A stretch of DNA of 64,000 bases from Aureispira sp. CCB-QB1 (GCF_000724545.1 NZ_JHBV01000016.1:310001-374000); one strand, 5' to 3'. Numbered from the stretch's first letter, positions 16,807-25,738 are shown. Program-made: numbers and translations. Notes: generated by a model from the sequence alone, not told the origin.

Positions 16807-18321
16807 ATGGTTAAAATTATACTTATGAAAAAGGAAATTAACATAGTATGGTTAAAAAGAGACGTTCGTTTGCACGACCACTTACCACTTCACAATGCAA
16901 TATTGGATGGGGTTCCTATTCTGTTGGTCTATTGTTTTGAACCTCCATTAATAGATATGCCTTTATACAGCCAACGGCATTGGCAATTTGTTGTAGAAGG
17001 ACTTAGAGACTTGCACCTTCAACTCAGAACACTACACCCACACAACCTTCAAGTTATTAAAGGTGATTTTTTACGTTTTTTAATCGCTTGTCAAAAACAC
17101 TTTAGAATAAAAGCGCTCTACTCTAGTCAAGAATCAGGCATACAATGGACATTTGACAGAGATAAGAGGATTAAAAAATTTTTAGAAAGTAAAAAAATAC
17201 CTTGGTACGATTATGCTACAGAAGGCGTTAGGCGTGCCGTTTTTAATCGAGACAATTGGTTTAAAGATTGGTATATCTATATGGAAACAAGCATTCCAGT
17301 TACAGATTATACCCAAGCGGAATTTATAGCTCTGCCTAGTAATTTATCAACGACTTTTGATGCTACCCATTTTACCAAACAATTTCCTACTATCAATAAA
17401 AAACAAGCTTTTCAAATAGGCGGTGAACGACTTGGATTAAAAATCTTGAAAAGTTTTTTAGATAAGCGTTACGAGCACTATAGGTGGCATATTTCTAAAC
17501 CACTAGAAAGCAGAACAAGTTGCAGTAGGTTATCGCCATATTTGGCTTGGGGACATATCAGCCTCCGAAAAGTTTATCAAGCAACCAAAATAAGACAAGC
17601 ACAACATACCAATGGAAAATTATTGCGTGGTTTTATAGATCGATTGACTTGGAGAAGTCACTTTATTCAAAAGTTTGAAGATGAAATTACCATGGAGTCT
17701 TTACCTTTAAATCGAGGCTATACTGCTCTAACAATAGACCATAATCCATCTTACATAAAACGTTGGAAAGAAGGTCAAACAGGATATCCTTTAGTAGATG
17801 CGTGTATGCGTTGTTTGATTCGAACAGGTTATATTAATTTTAGAATGCGAGCCATGCTTGTTTCCTTTTTCACCCAACATCTTTTGCAAGATTGGAAGAT
17901 TGCAGCAGAATATTTAGGCGCATTGTTTTTGGATTTTGAGCCAGGAATTCATTTCCCTCAAATTCAAATGCAAGCGAGCATTACAGGAATTAACATCGTT
18001 CGCATATACAATCCTATAAAACAATCATTGGAACACGACCCCAAAGGTTTATTCATAAAACAATGGGTGCCTGAGTTGCAATCCATTTCTCATGAGTACA
18101 TTCATATGCCCTGGACATTGCCTCCCTTAGAAGCATCTAGAATCAACTTTGTACTCGGCAAGCATTATCCGCTGCCTATTGTTGATACCGCCCAAACAGG
18201 CAAACGAGCAAGAGATTTATTTTGGTCTATAAAAAAAGACCCTATTGTTAAACAGGAAACAAAAAGAATATTAAAAATTCATGCAAATCCAAGAAAAACA
18301 GCTAAAAGAACTGAGTCCTAG
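16807..18321 (+). CDS. Cryptochrome/photolyase family FAD protein
   Basis: 504 residues (or 498 if the ATG at 16825 is used). N-terminal alpha/beta photolyase domain (INIVWLKRDVRLHDHLPL) and C-terminal FAD-binding domain with SRLSPYLAWGHISLR, LTWRSHF, TGYPLVDACMRCLIRTGYINFRMRAML, PGIHFPQIQMQ and YNPIKQSLEHDP. The INFRMRAM segment, in place of MHNRxRM, fits the prokaryotic clade of photolyase/cryptochrome proteins that may be DNA photolyases or blue-light sensors; which of the two cannot be told from sequence. First gene of a plus-strand cassette with TIGR03643, PhrB-like and Cry-DASH genes; it overlaps the next gene by 41 bp. Confidence 0.88.
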   Translation: MVKIILMKKEINIVWLKRDVRLHDHLPLHNAILDGVPILLVYCFEPPLIDMPLYSQRHWQFVVEGLRDLHLQLRTLHPHNLQVIKGDFLRFLIACQKHFRIKALYSSQESGIQWTFDRDKRIKKFLESKKIPWYDYATEGVRRAVFNRDNWFKDWYIYMETSIPVTDYTQAEFIALPSNLSTTFDATHFTKQFPTINKKQAFQIGGERLGLKILKSFLDKRYEHYRWHISKPLESRTSCSRLSPYLAWGHISLRKVYQATKIRQAQHTNGKLLRGFIDRLTWRSHFIQKFEDEITMESLPLNRGYTALTIDHNPSYIKRWKEGQTGYPLVDACMRCLIRTGYINFRMRAMLVSFFTQHLLQDWKIAAEYLGALFLDFEPGIHFPQIQMQASITGINIVRIYNPIKQSLEHDPKGLFIKQWVPELQSISHEYIHMPWTLPPLEASRINFVLGKHYPLPIVDTAQTGKRARDLFWSIKKDPIVKQETKRILKIHANPRKTAKRTES

Positions 18322-18577
18322 AGAAAAGGATAGAATTATAGAAATGGCTTGGGAAGATCGCACTACTTTTGATGCAATTGAATTTCAGTTTGGACTCTCA
18401 GAAGCTCAAGTTATTCAATTGATGCGCCAACAAATGAAGCCTTCTAGTTTTAAAATGTGGCGCAAACGAGTTTCTGGTAGAAAAACGAAACATGCCAATA
18501 AAAGAAATTTTGAAGCAGGACGCTTTAAATGTTCTCGGCAACGCTCTGTCTCCAACAATAAAATTTCTAAACGATAA
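18281..18577 (+). CDS. TIGR03643-type small basic protein (DUF2805-like)
   Basis: 98 residues. The core LSPREKDRIIEMAWEDRTTF, AIEFQFGLSEAQVIQLMR and MKPSSFKMWRKRVSGR matches the TIGR03643/DUF2805 family, a short helix-turn-helix-like protein often encoded next to photolyases. The C-terminal 35 residues are Lys/Arg/Asn-rich and probably flexible. It starts inside the end of the upstream photolyase gene (41-bp overlap), so it is co-translated. A DNA-binding role in light-dependent repair or its control is plausible but unproved. Confidence 0.85.
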   Translation: MQIQEKQLKELSPREKDRIIEMAWEDRTTFDAIEFQFGLSEAQVIQLMRQQMKPSSFKMWRKRVSGRKTKHANKRNFEAGRFKCSRQRSVSNNKISKR

Positions 18578-18582
18578 ATCAA

Positions 18583-18604
18583 TAGTTAGCTGTGCTGCTA
18601 CTAA
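18583..18604. repeat. Short dispersed hairpin repeat, truncated copy
   Basis: TAGTTAGC-TGT-GCTGCTACTA lies in the 37-bp gap between the TIGR03643 gene and the PhrB-like gene. It belongs to the family seen more completely at 34194-34234 and 43059-43099. Confidence 0.45.
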
Positions 18605-18614
18605 TAAATAATAC

Positions 18615-20153
18615 ATGAGGACTTATACTACTTTGCGGTTAATATTAGGTGATCAACTGAACGAACAACATTCATGGTTCAAACAAGTAGATAATCAGGT
18701 ACTTTATGTCATGATGGAAATTGAGCCCGAAAGTGCTTACGTGACCCATCACATACAGAAAATTGTTGGCATTTTTGGAGCAATGCGTCAATTCAATACT
18801 CAGCTGAAGGCAAACGGGCATGCTGTCTGTTATTACAAAATATCTGATCAGAATAACCAACAATCGTTTGCTGATAATGTTGATACATTAATACACCAAT
18901 ATCAAATTCAACATTTTGAATATCAACTACCTGATGAGTATCGTCTAGATCAACTGCTTCGCACTTATTGCAATCAACTAAATATTACCTCCCTAGCAGT
19001 AGATTCCGAACATTTTTATACTCAAAGAGAAGACTTAACGCTCTTTTTCAAACAGAAGAAAGCAACCATTATGGAGTCTTTTTATAGAGCCATGCGCAAA
19101 AAGCACGACATCTTAATGGAGGATACCGAACCCGTTGGAGGAATTTGGAATTATGATAAAGAAAATCGCAAAAAAATCCCTCGAAAGCATTCTATCGAAG
19201 CACCATACCTGCTAAAGCATGATGTTGGTTCTATTTATAAAGACATCCAAACTGCTAACTTAAAATATATTGGGCATATTGATCCCAAAGCATTTATATG
19301 GCCCTTAAATAGACAAGAATCCCTAAATCTTTTAGACGATTTCCTACAACGAATGCTTCCTTTTTTTGGTCTTTACCAAGATGCAATGCATCAAGAACAT
19401 TGGAGTTTGTACCATAGTCGATTATCTTTTTCACTTAATATTAAACTTATTTCGCCTAAAGAGGTTATAGTAGCTGTAGAAAAAGTTTATCGACATAACA
19501 AGGTGGTTGATATTGCTCAAGCAGAAGGTTTTATTCGCCAAATATTAGGATGGAGAGAATTTATGCGAGGAATCTATTGGAGAGAAATGCCCGGCTATCA
19601 ACAGCTTAATAAATTAGATGCTCAAAGGGATTTGCCAGCTTTTTTTTGGACAGGCAACACAAAAATGAATTGCCTACAAAAAGCGATTCAACAATCCCTA
19701 GATTATGGATATGCTCATCATATTCAAAGGTTGATGATAACAGGTAACTTTTGCCTGATTTCTGGCATCAATCCTACGGATGTGGACAATTGGTACTTGG
19801 GTATCTATATGGATGCTTTTGAGTGGGTAGAAATTACCAACACTAGGGGAATGAGTCAATTTGCTGATGGTGGTATTGTTGGCACCAAGCCGTATTGTGC
19901 TTCTGCTAATTATATCAACAAGATGAGCAATTATTGCCAAAATTGTCATTACAATAAAAAAGAAAAAACAGGAGATAAAGCCTGTCCTTTTAACGCCTTG
20001 TACTGGAACTTTATTCATCAACACAAAAACCTACTAAAATCTAATCCTAGAATGAGTATGGTATATCATATCTGGGAAAAATTTGGCTCAAAAGAGCAGG
20101 ATATTATATTACAACAAGCTTCTAAATATTTAAATAACATTGAACAACTGTAA
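18615..20153 (+). CDS. Iron-sulfur (6-4) photolyase/cryptochrome, PhrB-type (deoxyribodipyrimidine photolyase-related)
   Basis: 512 residues, the usual length of the FeS-BCP/PhrB group. N-terminus TLRLILGDQLNEQHSW is diagnostic of the DPRP family. The [4Fe-4S] ligands are visible as C-x2-C-x12-C (Cys441, Cys444, Cys457) plus an upstream Cys near 353 in MNCLQKA; the spacing equals that known for PhrB. FAD-site segments LGWREFMRGIYW and ITNTRGMSQFADGG are intact. Known family activity: repair of (6-4) photoproducts. It sits third in the photolyase cassette, and the start of the next gene overlaps its last 14 bases. Confidence 0.93.
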   Translation: MRTYTTLRLILGDQLNEQHSWFKQVDNQVLYVMMEIEPESAYVTHHIQKIVGIFGAMRQFNTQLKANGHAVCYYKISDQNNQQSFADNVDTLIHQYQIQHFEYQLPDEYRLDQLLRTYCNQLNITSLAVDSEHFYTQREDLTLFFKQKKATIMESFYRAMRKKHDILMEDTEPVGGIWNYDKENRKKIPRKHSIEAPYLLKHDVGSIYKDIQTANLKYIGHIDPKAFIWPLNRQESLNLLDDFLQRMLPFFGLYQDAMHQEHWSLYHSRLSFSLNIKLISPKEVIVAVEKVYRHNKVVDIAQAEGFIRQILGWREFMRGIYWREMPGYQQLNKLDAQRDLPAFFWTGNTKMNCLQKAIQQSLDYGYAHHIQRLMITGNFCLISGINPTDVDNWYLGIYMDAFEWVEITNTRGMSQFADGGIVGTKPYCASANYINKMSNYCQNCHYNKKEKTGDKACPFNALYWNFIHQHKNLLKSNPRMSMVYHIWEKFGSKEQDIILQQASKYLNNIEQL

Positions 20154-21414
20154 TCTAAATACTTGTCTATACCTCTTTCAAAACAACTTGCGTTTACAAG
20201 ATAACCCATCTTTGTACTACGCCTACTTCCATTTTTGGAATGTAGTCCCTGTACTTGTTATTCCCGAAAAAGCAAATACTCATTTGAATGAAATTGGTCA
20301 AGAAATGGGCACATTTAGACGGCAATTTTTAATAGAAGCTGCTCTCGATTTAAAAGCATCTCTGGCAAAAGAAAAGATTGATTTAATCATTCTAAAAGAA
20401 GATAAAAATCTAGTTTCTAGACTCAAAACTATTTGCAAAACTTATGACATAGAATACACGGTTACTTCCTATCCTAGAGGAACCTATGAAGGAAACTTGT
20501 TAGGGGCTTTGTGTGAGTTCACGGCTGTTTTTACTTGTGAAGATGATAATTTGGTAGCTATGGAAGAATTACCTTTCACAGAATTGCCCAAAGTATTCAC
20601 CCCTTTTCGCAAAGAAATGGAAGCCAACTTGGATATCCGTGACAAAACTCAAAAACCATTGTTAAAAAAATTCAAAGACAGTCATAAATTTTCAGATACC
20701 CTAGAACTGATTCAACACCCCAAGCATCCTAATTCTGCTTATCCTTTTATGGGTGGAGAAACGGCTGCTCATGAACGACTTAATTATTATTTGTGGGAAT
20801 CTAAAGCTATCACGGATTATAAAGAGACTCGAAACGAATTGATTGGCGAAAACTATTCCTCCAAACTTTCGGCTTATTTGGCTTTAGGCAATTTATCTCC
20901 CGTACAAGTATATTATGCGATTAAAGACTTTGAGGCACAAGTAGAAAAAAATGATAGCACCTATTGGTTATTATTTGAATTGCTTTGGCGGGAATATTTC
21001 TTGTTAGTAGCTCTTCAAGGACACACCAAAATTTACTCTATCCAAGGAATTCAGGATAAGGAACCTAAGAATTATTCCAACGATATTAAGAAATTTGAGC
21101 AATGGTGTACAGGTAATACCGACCACCCGTTTATTAATGCTAACATGAAAGAATTGGTTGCTACAGGCTATATGAGTAATAGAGGACGCCAAAATGTGGC
21201 GAGCTATCTTGTTCACCATCTAAAAATTGATTGGCGTTGGGGAGCTTCATTTTTTGAGAAACACTTGATTGATTATGATATTTCACTCAATTGGTGCAAT
21301 TGGATGTATGTAGCAGGTGTGGGTAATAATACTCGTAATAAAGTATTTAATCCAACCCTTCAGCAAGAACGCTATGATCCAGATAGTACGTACTGCAACT
21401 TGTGGAATCAATAA
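20140..21414 (+). CDS. Cry-DASH type cryptochrome/photolyase
   Basis: 424 residues from a TTG start at 20140, overlapping the end of the preceding gene by 14 bp; no ATG is available before the conserved N-terminus LYLFQNNLRLQDNPSL. Visible: GGETAAHERLNYYL, YSSKLSAYLALGNLSP, LLFELLWREYF, CTGNTDHPFINANMKEL, TGYMSNRGRQNVASYL and DWRWGASFFEKHLIDYD, all typical of DASH cryptochromes, which repair cyclobutane dimers mainly in single-stranded DNA. Normal C-terminal NWMYVAGVGNNTR and FNPTLQQERYDP. A degenerate copy of a short part of its 3' region follows at 21482-21553. Confidence 0.93.
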   Translation: MNNCNLNTCLYLFQNNLRLQDNPSLYYAYFHFWNVVPVLVIPEKANTHLNEIGQEMGTFRRQFLIEAALDLKASLAKEKIDLIILKEDKNLVSRLKTICKTYDIEYTVTSYPRGTYEGNLLGALCEFTAVFTCEDDNLVAMEELPFTELPKVFTPFRKEMEANLDIRDKTQKPLLKKFKDSHKFSDTLELIQHPKHPNSAYPFMGGETAAHERLNYYLWESKAITDYKETRNELIGENYSSKLSAYLALGNLSPVQVYYAIKDFEAQVEKNDSTYWLLFELLWREYFLLVALQGHTKIYSIQGIQDKEPKNYSNDIKKFEQWCTGNTDHPFINANMKELVATGYMSNRGRQNVASYLVHHLKIDWRWGASFFEKHLIDYDISLNWCNWMYVAGVGNNTRNKVFNPTLQQERYDPDSTYCNLWNQ

Positions 21415-21481
21415 TATATTTATAGGATCAAAAATCTATTTTGAATGCCCTACTACAATGGGCATTCAAAAGTAGTATCAT

Positions 21482-21553
21482 TCATTTTTTGAGAAGCATT
21501 TGATTGATTATTATAAAGATATTTCTTTTGTAAAAATATCGACAGCGTATTAA
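21482..21553 (+). pseudogene. Remnant duplicating part of the Cry-DASH 3' end
   Basis: The frame reads SFFEKHLIDYYKDIS then runs to a stop at 21551-21553. The first ten residues repeat SFFEKHLIDY encoded at about 21249-21278 in the upstream gene, with synonymous changes and then divergence. It is a decayed partial duplication or the end of a lost fourth photolyase gene. Confidence 0.6.
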
Positions 21554-21569
21554 GTTTTGTCAGCTTCTG

Positions 21570-22301
21570 CTATTTAATCTGAAATGCCAAGCCATTGATT
21601 TTTCTCCCAATAATATCTCCAGGGCAACGTACTTTTATATCTGCAAACGCGTATTGATCTCCTGGTTTGGCTTTTTTGATTACATCTGCAATAGTTCCCG
21701 TAAAACGTCCGCCAATCCCTTTATATTCCAGCACATCACAACTTTTACAAGCGTAATACAACGTATAGGATTGTATGGCACATCTTAGGTCCATATCAAA
21801 ATTATTCAACCTTGCTACCAAACCTGGTTGAGCTTTAAATTCGCCCGACCCAATTAAGCCATTCATTTTATTTGCTAAAACAACAACAGGATCAGGGATT
21901 CGTTTTACTCTGAAATTAGCGGTTTGAGACTGACCAGTACTTTTATTAGTAACGGTTATGGTTGCTTGCCCAGGCTTCTGACAAGTTACGGTATAATGCC
22001 CGTTTCCTTGTTGGGTAATTATCGCTCCTTCTGATTTGATAGATAAGTTATTATGATCCAATCCTGATGCAGCTACCGTAATAGGGTTTTCAACACCGAT
22101 ATAAAATACATTCATCTTGTCTGCTGCTACCGCTAATGTTCCCATTCCTGAATTAGGGTCTTGCACACTAGTTTCCCCTATAAAACTATAATCATTACTA
22201 GGCGGAAAGACGCACAATAGCCCCTCCATAAAAACACTTAAATTACTAGCAAGCAAAATCATAAAAAAAGCTGTAACCCCTATTGATTTGATTGTGTTCA
22301 T
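21570..22301 (-). CDS. Secreted GldM D3-D4-only protein
   Basis: 243 residues from the ATG at 22301 (a TTG six bases upstream is less likely). An N-terminal hydrophobic segment (about 5-30) acts as signal peptide or membrane anchor. From about residue 55 it matches GldM D3: VAADKMNVFYIGVENPITVAASG. From about 140 it matches D4: VKRIPDPVVVLANKMNGLIGSGEFKAQPG (in two overlapping halves), then SYTLYY, DIKVRCPGD and GRKINGLAFQIK. D1, D2 and the motor-contacting transmembrane helix are absent. It follows the D4-only gene by 12 bp and is probably in one operon with gldM2. Known: D4 of GldM is the end that reaches the GldK/N ring. Inferred: a ring adaptor or partner of the D1-D2 lipoproteins at 3-3626. 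Confidence 0.85.
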   Translation of the reverse strand: MNTIKSIGVTAFFMILLASNLSVFMEGLLCVFPPSNDYSFIGETSVQDPNSGMGTLAVAADKMNVFYIGVENPITVAASGLDHNNLSIKSEGAIITQQGNGHYTVTCQKPGQATITVTNKSTGQSQTANFRVKRIPDPVVVLANKMNGLIGSGEFKAQPGLVARLNNFDMDLRCAIQSYTLYYACKSCDVLEYKGIGGRFTGTIADVIKKAKPGDQYAFADIKVRCPGDIIGRKINGLAFQIK

Positions 22302-22313
22302 AAGCAAATCATT

Positions 22314-22709
22314 TTATCGTATTTTGAAATATAGGCTATTGGCAGGACGCCCAACCGTATCGCCTGGGCATTTTACTTTTACATCGGTAAAGGTATATTG
22401 GTCACCCGAAGCAGCTTGTTTGATAATTTTGTTCACCATCCCTTTGAATTTTCCTCCTTTCGCTTTTAGAACAATGGGATCTTTTCTTTTTGCTGTATAA
22501 TACAAAGTATAAGAATCAATAAGGCATTTGGCATCAAAATCAAAGTTATCTAGCCAAGCAATTAAACCAAGTTGTGCCTTAAATTCAGCCGCAGTAATAT
22601 TTCCAGTTTTATTAAAATTTGCAGTAGCAGGTACAGTACTCGTGCTAGACATCAATACAGTGCTCAATACCACTAAAGGTAAAAGCATCCTTCTTTTTGT
22701 GAATATCAT
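22314..22709 (-). CDS. Secreted GldM D4-only protein
   Basis: 131 residues. Signal peptide in the first about 30 residues (basic start, LLPLVVLSTVL, cleavage near PATA). The mature part is a single GldM D4 domain: EFKAQLGLIAWLDNFDFDAKC, SYTLYYTAKRKDP, FTDVKVKCPGDTVGR and a FKIR end identical to the end of GldM. The two Cys conserved in D4 of all four paralogues are present and may form a disulfide. The gene lies between gldM2 and the D3-D4 gene on the same strand. The smallest GldM module seen here; a competitor, cap or adaptor at the GldK/N ring is a possible role. Confidence 0.85.
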   Translation of the reverse strand: MIFTKRRMLLPLVVLSTVLMSSTSTVPATANFNKTGNITAAEFKAQLGLIAWLDNFDFDAKCLIDSYTLYYTAKRKDPIVLKAKGGKFKGMVNKIIKQAASGDQYTFTDVKVKCPGDTVGRPANSLYFKIR

Positions 22710-22830
22710 AATTTTTCAGTTTAGGCAAAAGAAGGGCTATGCTGTTTTGGGCAGCACAATCTTCTCTCGATTCATTATTTAAAGGGTGGGCAGAATGAAC
22801 TCCCCAATTGGAATAAGCAACAATCTTTTA

Positions 22831-24444
22831 TTATCGAATTGTAAACGACAAACCATTGACACGGCGCCCCACAGTATCTCCAGGACATTTTGCTTTTACT
22901 TCTGTAAACATATAGGTATCACCAGGCTTTGCTTGGCGCACTACTTGAAGCACTTGTCCTGAAAATCTAGTTCCAGAACCTATTATTTCAACTGGATCTT
23001 GACGCTTTCTAGTATAGTACAATTTGTAACTTTGAATAGTACACTTAGCATTAAAATCAAAGTTTTCTAAATTAGGTATCAATCCTAATTGAGCTTTAAA
23101 CGTTCCAGATTTAATGGGACCATCTACCTTGCCAGCACATTTAACCACAGGATCAGGAATTCGTTTTACTCTAAACTCAAAATCTGTTTTTGCCAAACCG
23201 CCTCCAGAAAGTGTGATTTTAGCCATTCCAGTTCTTTTAGCCGTCACTATACGTTTTGCACCTGAGCCCTTCATTGTAACCCCAGTACTCGTTACTTTTA
23301 GCTGAGAAGATGGCACCCCTGCTGCCGTAACAGTAATTGGATTTTCCACTCCTACATAAAACACATTCATTTGATCTGCCGAAACTGTTGCCGAACGCAT
23401 CCCAACCTCATACTCAAATGTACTCGTTCCTGTTTTCACTTCACCTGTCAAAGGATTTCTAACTTTACAACCCAAAGTAAGTTTTTTACTACCTGCAGAA
23501 GTGGTGTTTTGAGTTAGAATAGCCTTTCCATCTGCTCCAATTTTCAACGGAGAACCATTAACGGTAAGTTGTATATTGGCAGGATCCAATTGAGAACTAT
23601 AAGATCCCAATGAAATTTCTGCTTTAAAAGGTTCTCCTTTTATGACATAAGATTTTTCGGCATTGATAACAGGAAAAAACTGATCAATTACGATCGTTTT
23701 GCCTCCTGCAATCGCTGTCAAATCATTAACCATGGTAGCTTCTGCACTTCGGGCATTAGATTGAATTTGGCTCAACAAAGGCAACACAGCAGCCAAAGGC
23801 ATTTGTCTAAATTTAAAATCTGCCCAACTTTTCTTATCACTATGTGTCCACTCATCGTCAATATTAAGCGTTATGTTTTTTTCTAAGCCTTTAATTTTCA
23901 GCTCTATTTCTTCTTCTTTGAGATCAAATGCTTTTCCATGCTCTCGCAATAAATTGGTATATAACTCCAACAAATGCTGTTTGGATGTTATAATCTTTTG
24001 CTCCAACTCATTGCCTTTGCCACCGTCTACTAAAATTCGAGTGGTGATGTCTTTATTTTTTTTGCCTTTAGGAACCATTTCCCCATGGCTCTCTATAAAG
24101 TCTCCATCATCTTTTTGACCATTTATATTTCCACCTTCATCAATCAATTGATCTCTGATTTCTTCAATATAGGTAATCAAAGCTTTGGTAGTGTTTCGAA
24201 TGTCTTTTACAGCAGGTACAATTGGTTTAAAGTTCTGCTTTGATTCATCTGCTAACAATTCCTCTAAACCCTTTGCGGTCGCATCCAATTGCTTATTAAC
24301 AATATTCATAGAGTCCTGATTTCCTTTATCTAAGGCAAAAAAAGCATTAATAATCTCCGCAGAAACATTTAAAGCTAACATAGCCGTTAACACTAAGTAC
24401 ATCAAATTAATCATTAACTGTCTCGGTTCTTTAGGTATTGACAT
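22831..24444 (-). CDS. Second full-length GldM/PorM homologue
   Basis: 537 residues. The first 41 residues, containing the single transmembrane helix, are identical to the GldM at 25855-27492 except residue 37 (Ala for Met). Beyond that the two diverge strongly, most in D1, where the NGGIKGTIFAD motif is lost. D2 ends near FEYEVG, D3 begins with VSADQMNVFYVGVENPITV, and D4 ends in GRRVNGLSFTIR. GldM dimers bundle with GldL in the inner membrane and carry torque through the periplasm. Identity limited to the motor-contact helix implies both share GldL while presenting different shafts. Transcribed from its own promoter at 24723-24750 and followed by the D4 and D3-D4 genes. Confidence 0.93.
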   Translation of the reverse strand: MSIPKEPRQLMINLMYLVLTAMLALNVSAEIINAFFALDKGNQDSMNIVNKQLDATAKGLEELLADESKQNFKPIVPAVKDIRNTTKALITYIEEIRDQLIDEGGNINGQKDDGDFIESHGEMVPKGKKNKDITTRILVDGGKGNELEQKIITSKQHLLELYTNLLREHGKAFDLKEEEIELKIKGLEKNITLNIDDEWTHSDKKSWADFKFRQMPLAAVLPLLSQIQSNARSAEATMVNDLTAIAGGKTIVIDQFFPVINAEKSYVIKGEPFKAEISLGSYSSQLDPANIQLTVNGSPLKIGADGKAILTQNTTSAGSKKLTLGCKVRNPLTGEVKTGTSTFEYEVGMRSATVSADQMNVFYVGVENPITVTAAGVPSSQLKVTSTGVTMKGSGAKRIVTAKRTGMAKITLSGGGLAKTDFEFRVKRIPDPVVKCAGKVDGPIKSGTFKAQLGLIPNLENFDFNAKCTIQSYKLYYTRKRQDPVEIIGSGTRFSGQVLQVVRQAKPGDTYMFTEVKAKCPGDTVGRRVNGLSFTIR

Positions 24445-24722
24445 AGTTTTATTTTTTCTAATTAATAAATAAACCCATGACAGCTAAATTTTTCTTTATA
24501 CAACCCACCTTTTGTAGGCATATCTATTGCTTTTTTGTTAATCCATCATTTTAATGAAACAGATACATGATGTTATACTTGACACTAAACATAAATAGTA
24601 ATTATCAAGTCAATAGGATCTATTTTAACCAATCACTAAATGCAATAATTAGCAGGATAACGGTAGGGGGTTATACTACAAAATTATTGTTAAAGAGCAA
24701 TGATGAATAACTTGTATATCCT

Positions 24723-24750
24723 TATAATTCTACTTTTACGAAAGGTTACA
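24723..24750 (-). promoter_or_regulatory. Shared T9SS-type promoter motif upstream of gldM2
   Basis: On the minus strand: TGTAAC (24750-24745), 16 bases, ATTATA (24728-24723). The core extends to TGTAACCTTT. It lies 278 bp upstream of the gldM2 start and just downstream of the gldN terminator. Confidence 0.6.
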
Positions 24751-24784
24751 GTTTGGAACAGCATAATTGTATTTTTATAAAAAA

Positions 24785-24819
24785 AAAATTGCCAACCCGC
24801 TACGCAGATTGGCAATTTT
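24785..24819 (-). terminator. Intrinsic terminator after gldN
   Basis: AAAATTGCCAA (24785-24795) and TTGGCAATTTT (24809-24819) form an 11-bp perfect stem with a 13-base loop. On the minus strand a T-rich tract follows. It ends the gldN transcript and insulates gldM2. Confidence 0.85.
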
Positions 24820-24856
24820 CATCAATATCAACTCTTAAAGAGTACTTTATCCGATT

Positions 24857-25738
24857 TTAATAAGACCAAAGATCATGCTCAAAATGGAAGATTTGTTCTT
24901 TAAGTTTATCAGATTCTAATAACATATCCATCGGATTTGTTTTGTAATCCTTGATTCTTCTATCATACACGTTAGATTCTTTGATAATATAAGAAGCAAA
25001 CATTCTCGCTTCAAAAATATTTTCCCAACTCATACGTGCAGCATCATTATGAGGATTAAATGCCTCATGACGCGCTAGGATACTACGCAACTCAGGATAA
25101 TAAGCCCAGAACATTGGTCCTGAATTTAAGAAGTTACCATTATTATCAACACGATCAATAATTGGCGCTAAACCTAAAATACGTACATCCAATGTAGAGG
25201 TTTCTTCATCAAAGAAGTACACCTCTTTGATACGATATTTTTTGATATCCTCTGGGTTCAAATCATTTACTACTACCTGTACAATTTCTTCGAATGTTTC
25301 AGGGTCAAAGGTAATGATTGTATCTACTGAGCTACCCAAGTTTTGCATTTCTTCTTGTGTCATAGCTTGAGAGAACTCATCATCAAAAGTATGATAAAGC
25401 GTAATATCTCCTGCTTTGGCATGTTGTAGAAGGATGTTAATAAATGGCTCCTTCTCATTTTTGAAAGGATGATTCATTTTCTCACGAATATCTATCAGAC
25501 GCCAAATTCTTCTTTCCCAGAATACATCTTTTTCGTGGATGAAATCATAAGGGATAACTTGTTTCTCTGTATATAAATATCTGTCGTAGAAATTATCTCT
25601 TGGTTTAACTTGATCTGTGTTACCAGATTCTGTTACATTAGGATTGTTTTCAGGTTGAGCCCAAACAAATGCAGGCGTTATCACTGTTAGAACCAGTCCT
25701 AAAACGAAGAATCGTAAAAATTTATGATTCACATTCAT
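24857..25738 (-). CDS. gldN: T9SS ring protein GldN (PorN)
   Basis: 293 residues with a Sec signal peptide (cleavage after PAFVWA). Full-length GldN family protein with KPRDNFYDRYL, HEKDVFWERRIWRLIDIREK, YRIKEVYFFDEETS, LGLAPIIDR, SGPMFWAYYPELR and FEARMFASYIIKESN. It is the last gene of the canonical gldK-L-M-N order. GldN joins GldK in the large periplasmic ring below the outer membrane that anchors the T9SS translocon and is contacted by GldM D4. A hairpin terminator separates it from gldM, so it probably has its own promoter, although none of the shared type is visible in the 116-bp gap. Confidence 0.96.
   Translation of the reverse strand: MNVNHKFLRFFVLGLVLTVITPAFVWAQPENNPNVTESGNTDQVKPRDNFYDRYLYTEKQVIPYDFIHEKDVFWERRIWRLIDIREKMNHPFKNEKEPFINILLQHAKAGDITLYHTFDDEFSQAMTQEEMQNLGSSVDTIITFDPETFEEIVQVVVNDLNPEDIKKYRIKEVYFFDEETSTLDVRILGLAPIIDRVDNNGNFLNSGPMFWAYYPELRSILARHEAFNPHNDAARMSWENIFEARMFASYIIKESNVYDRRIKDYKTNPMDMLLESDKLKEQIFHFEHDLWSY

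Larger units (their letters stand above)
24445..24856. other. Intergenic region between gldM2 and gldN
   Basis: 412 bp without a gene. It contains the gldN terminator (24785-24819) and the gldM2 promoter motif (24723-24750), leaving an unusually long untranslated leader of about 280 bases before gldM2. Confidence 0.6.

Noticed and set aside
19698-20024. 108-codon minus-strand frame within the PhrB-like gene
   Set aside because: Antisense to the FeS-cluster-coding region of a well-supported gene; the hydrophobic product is an artefact.
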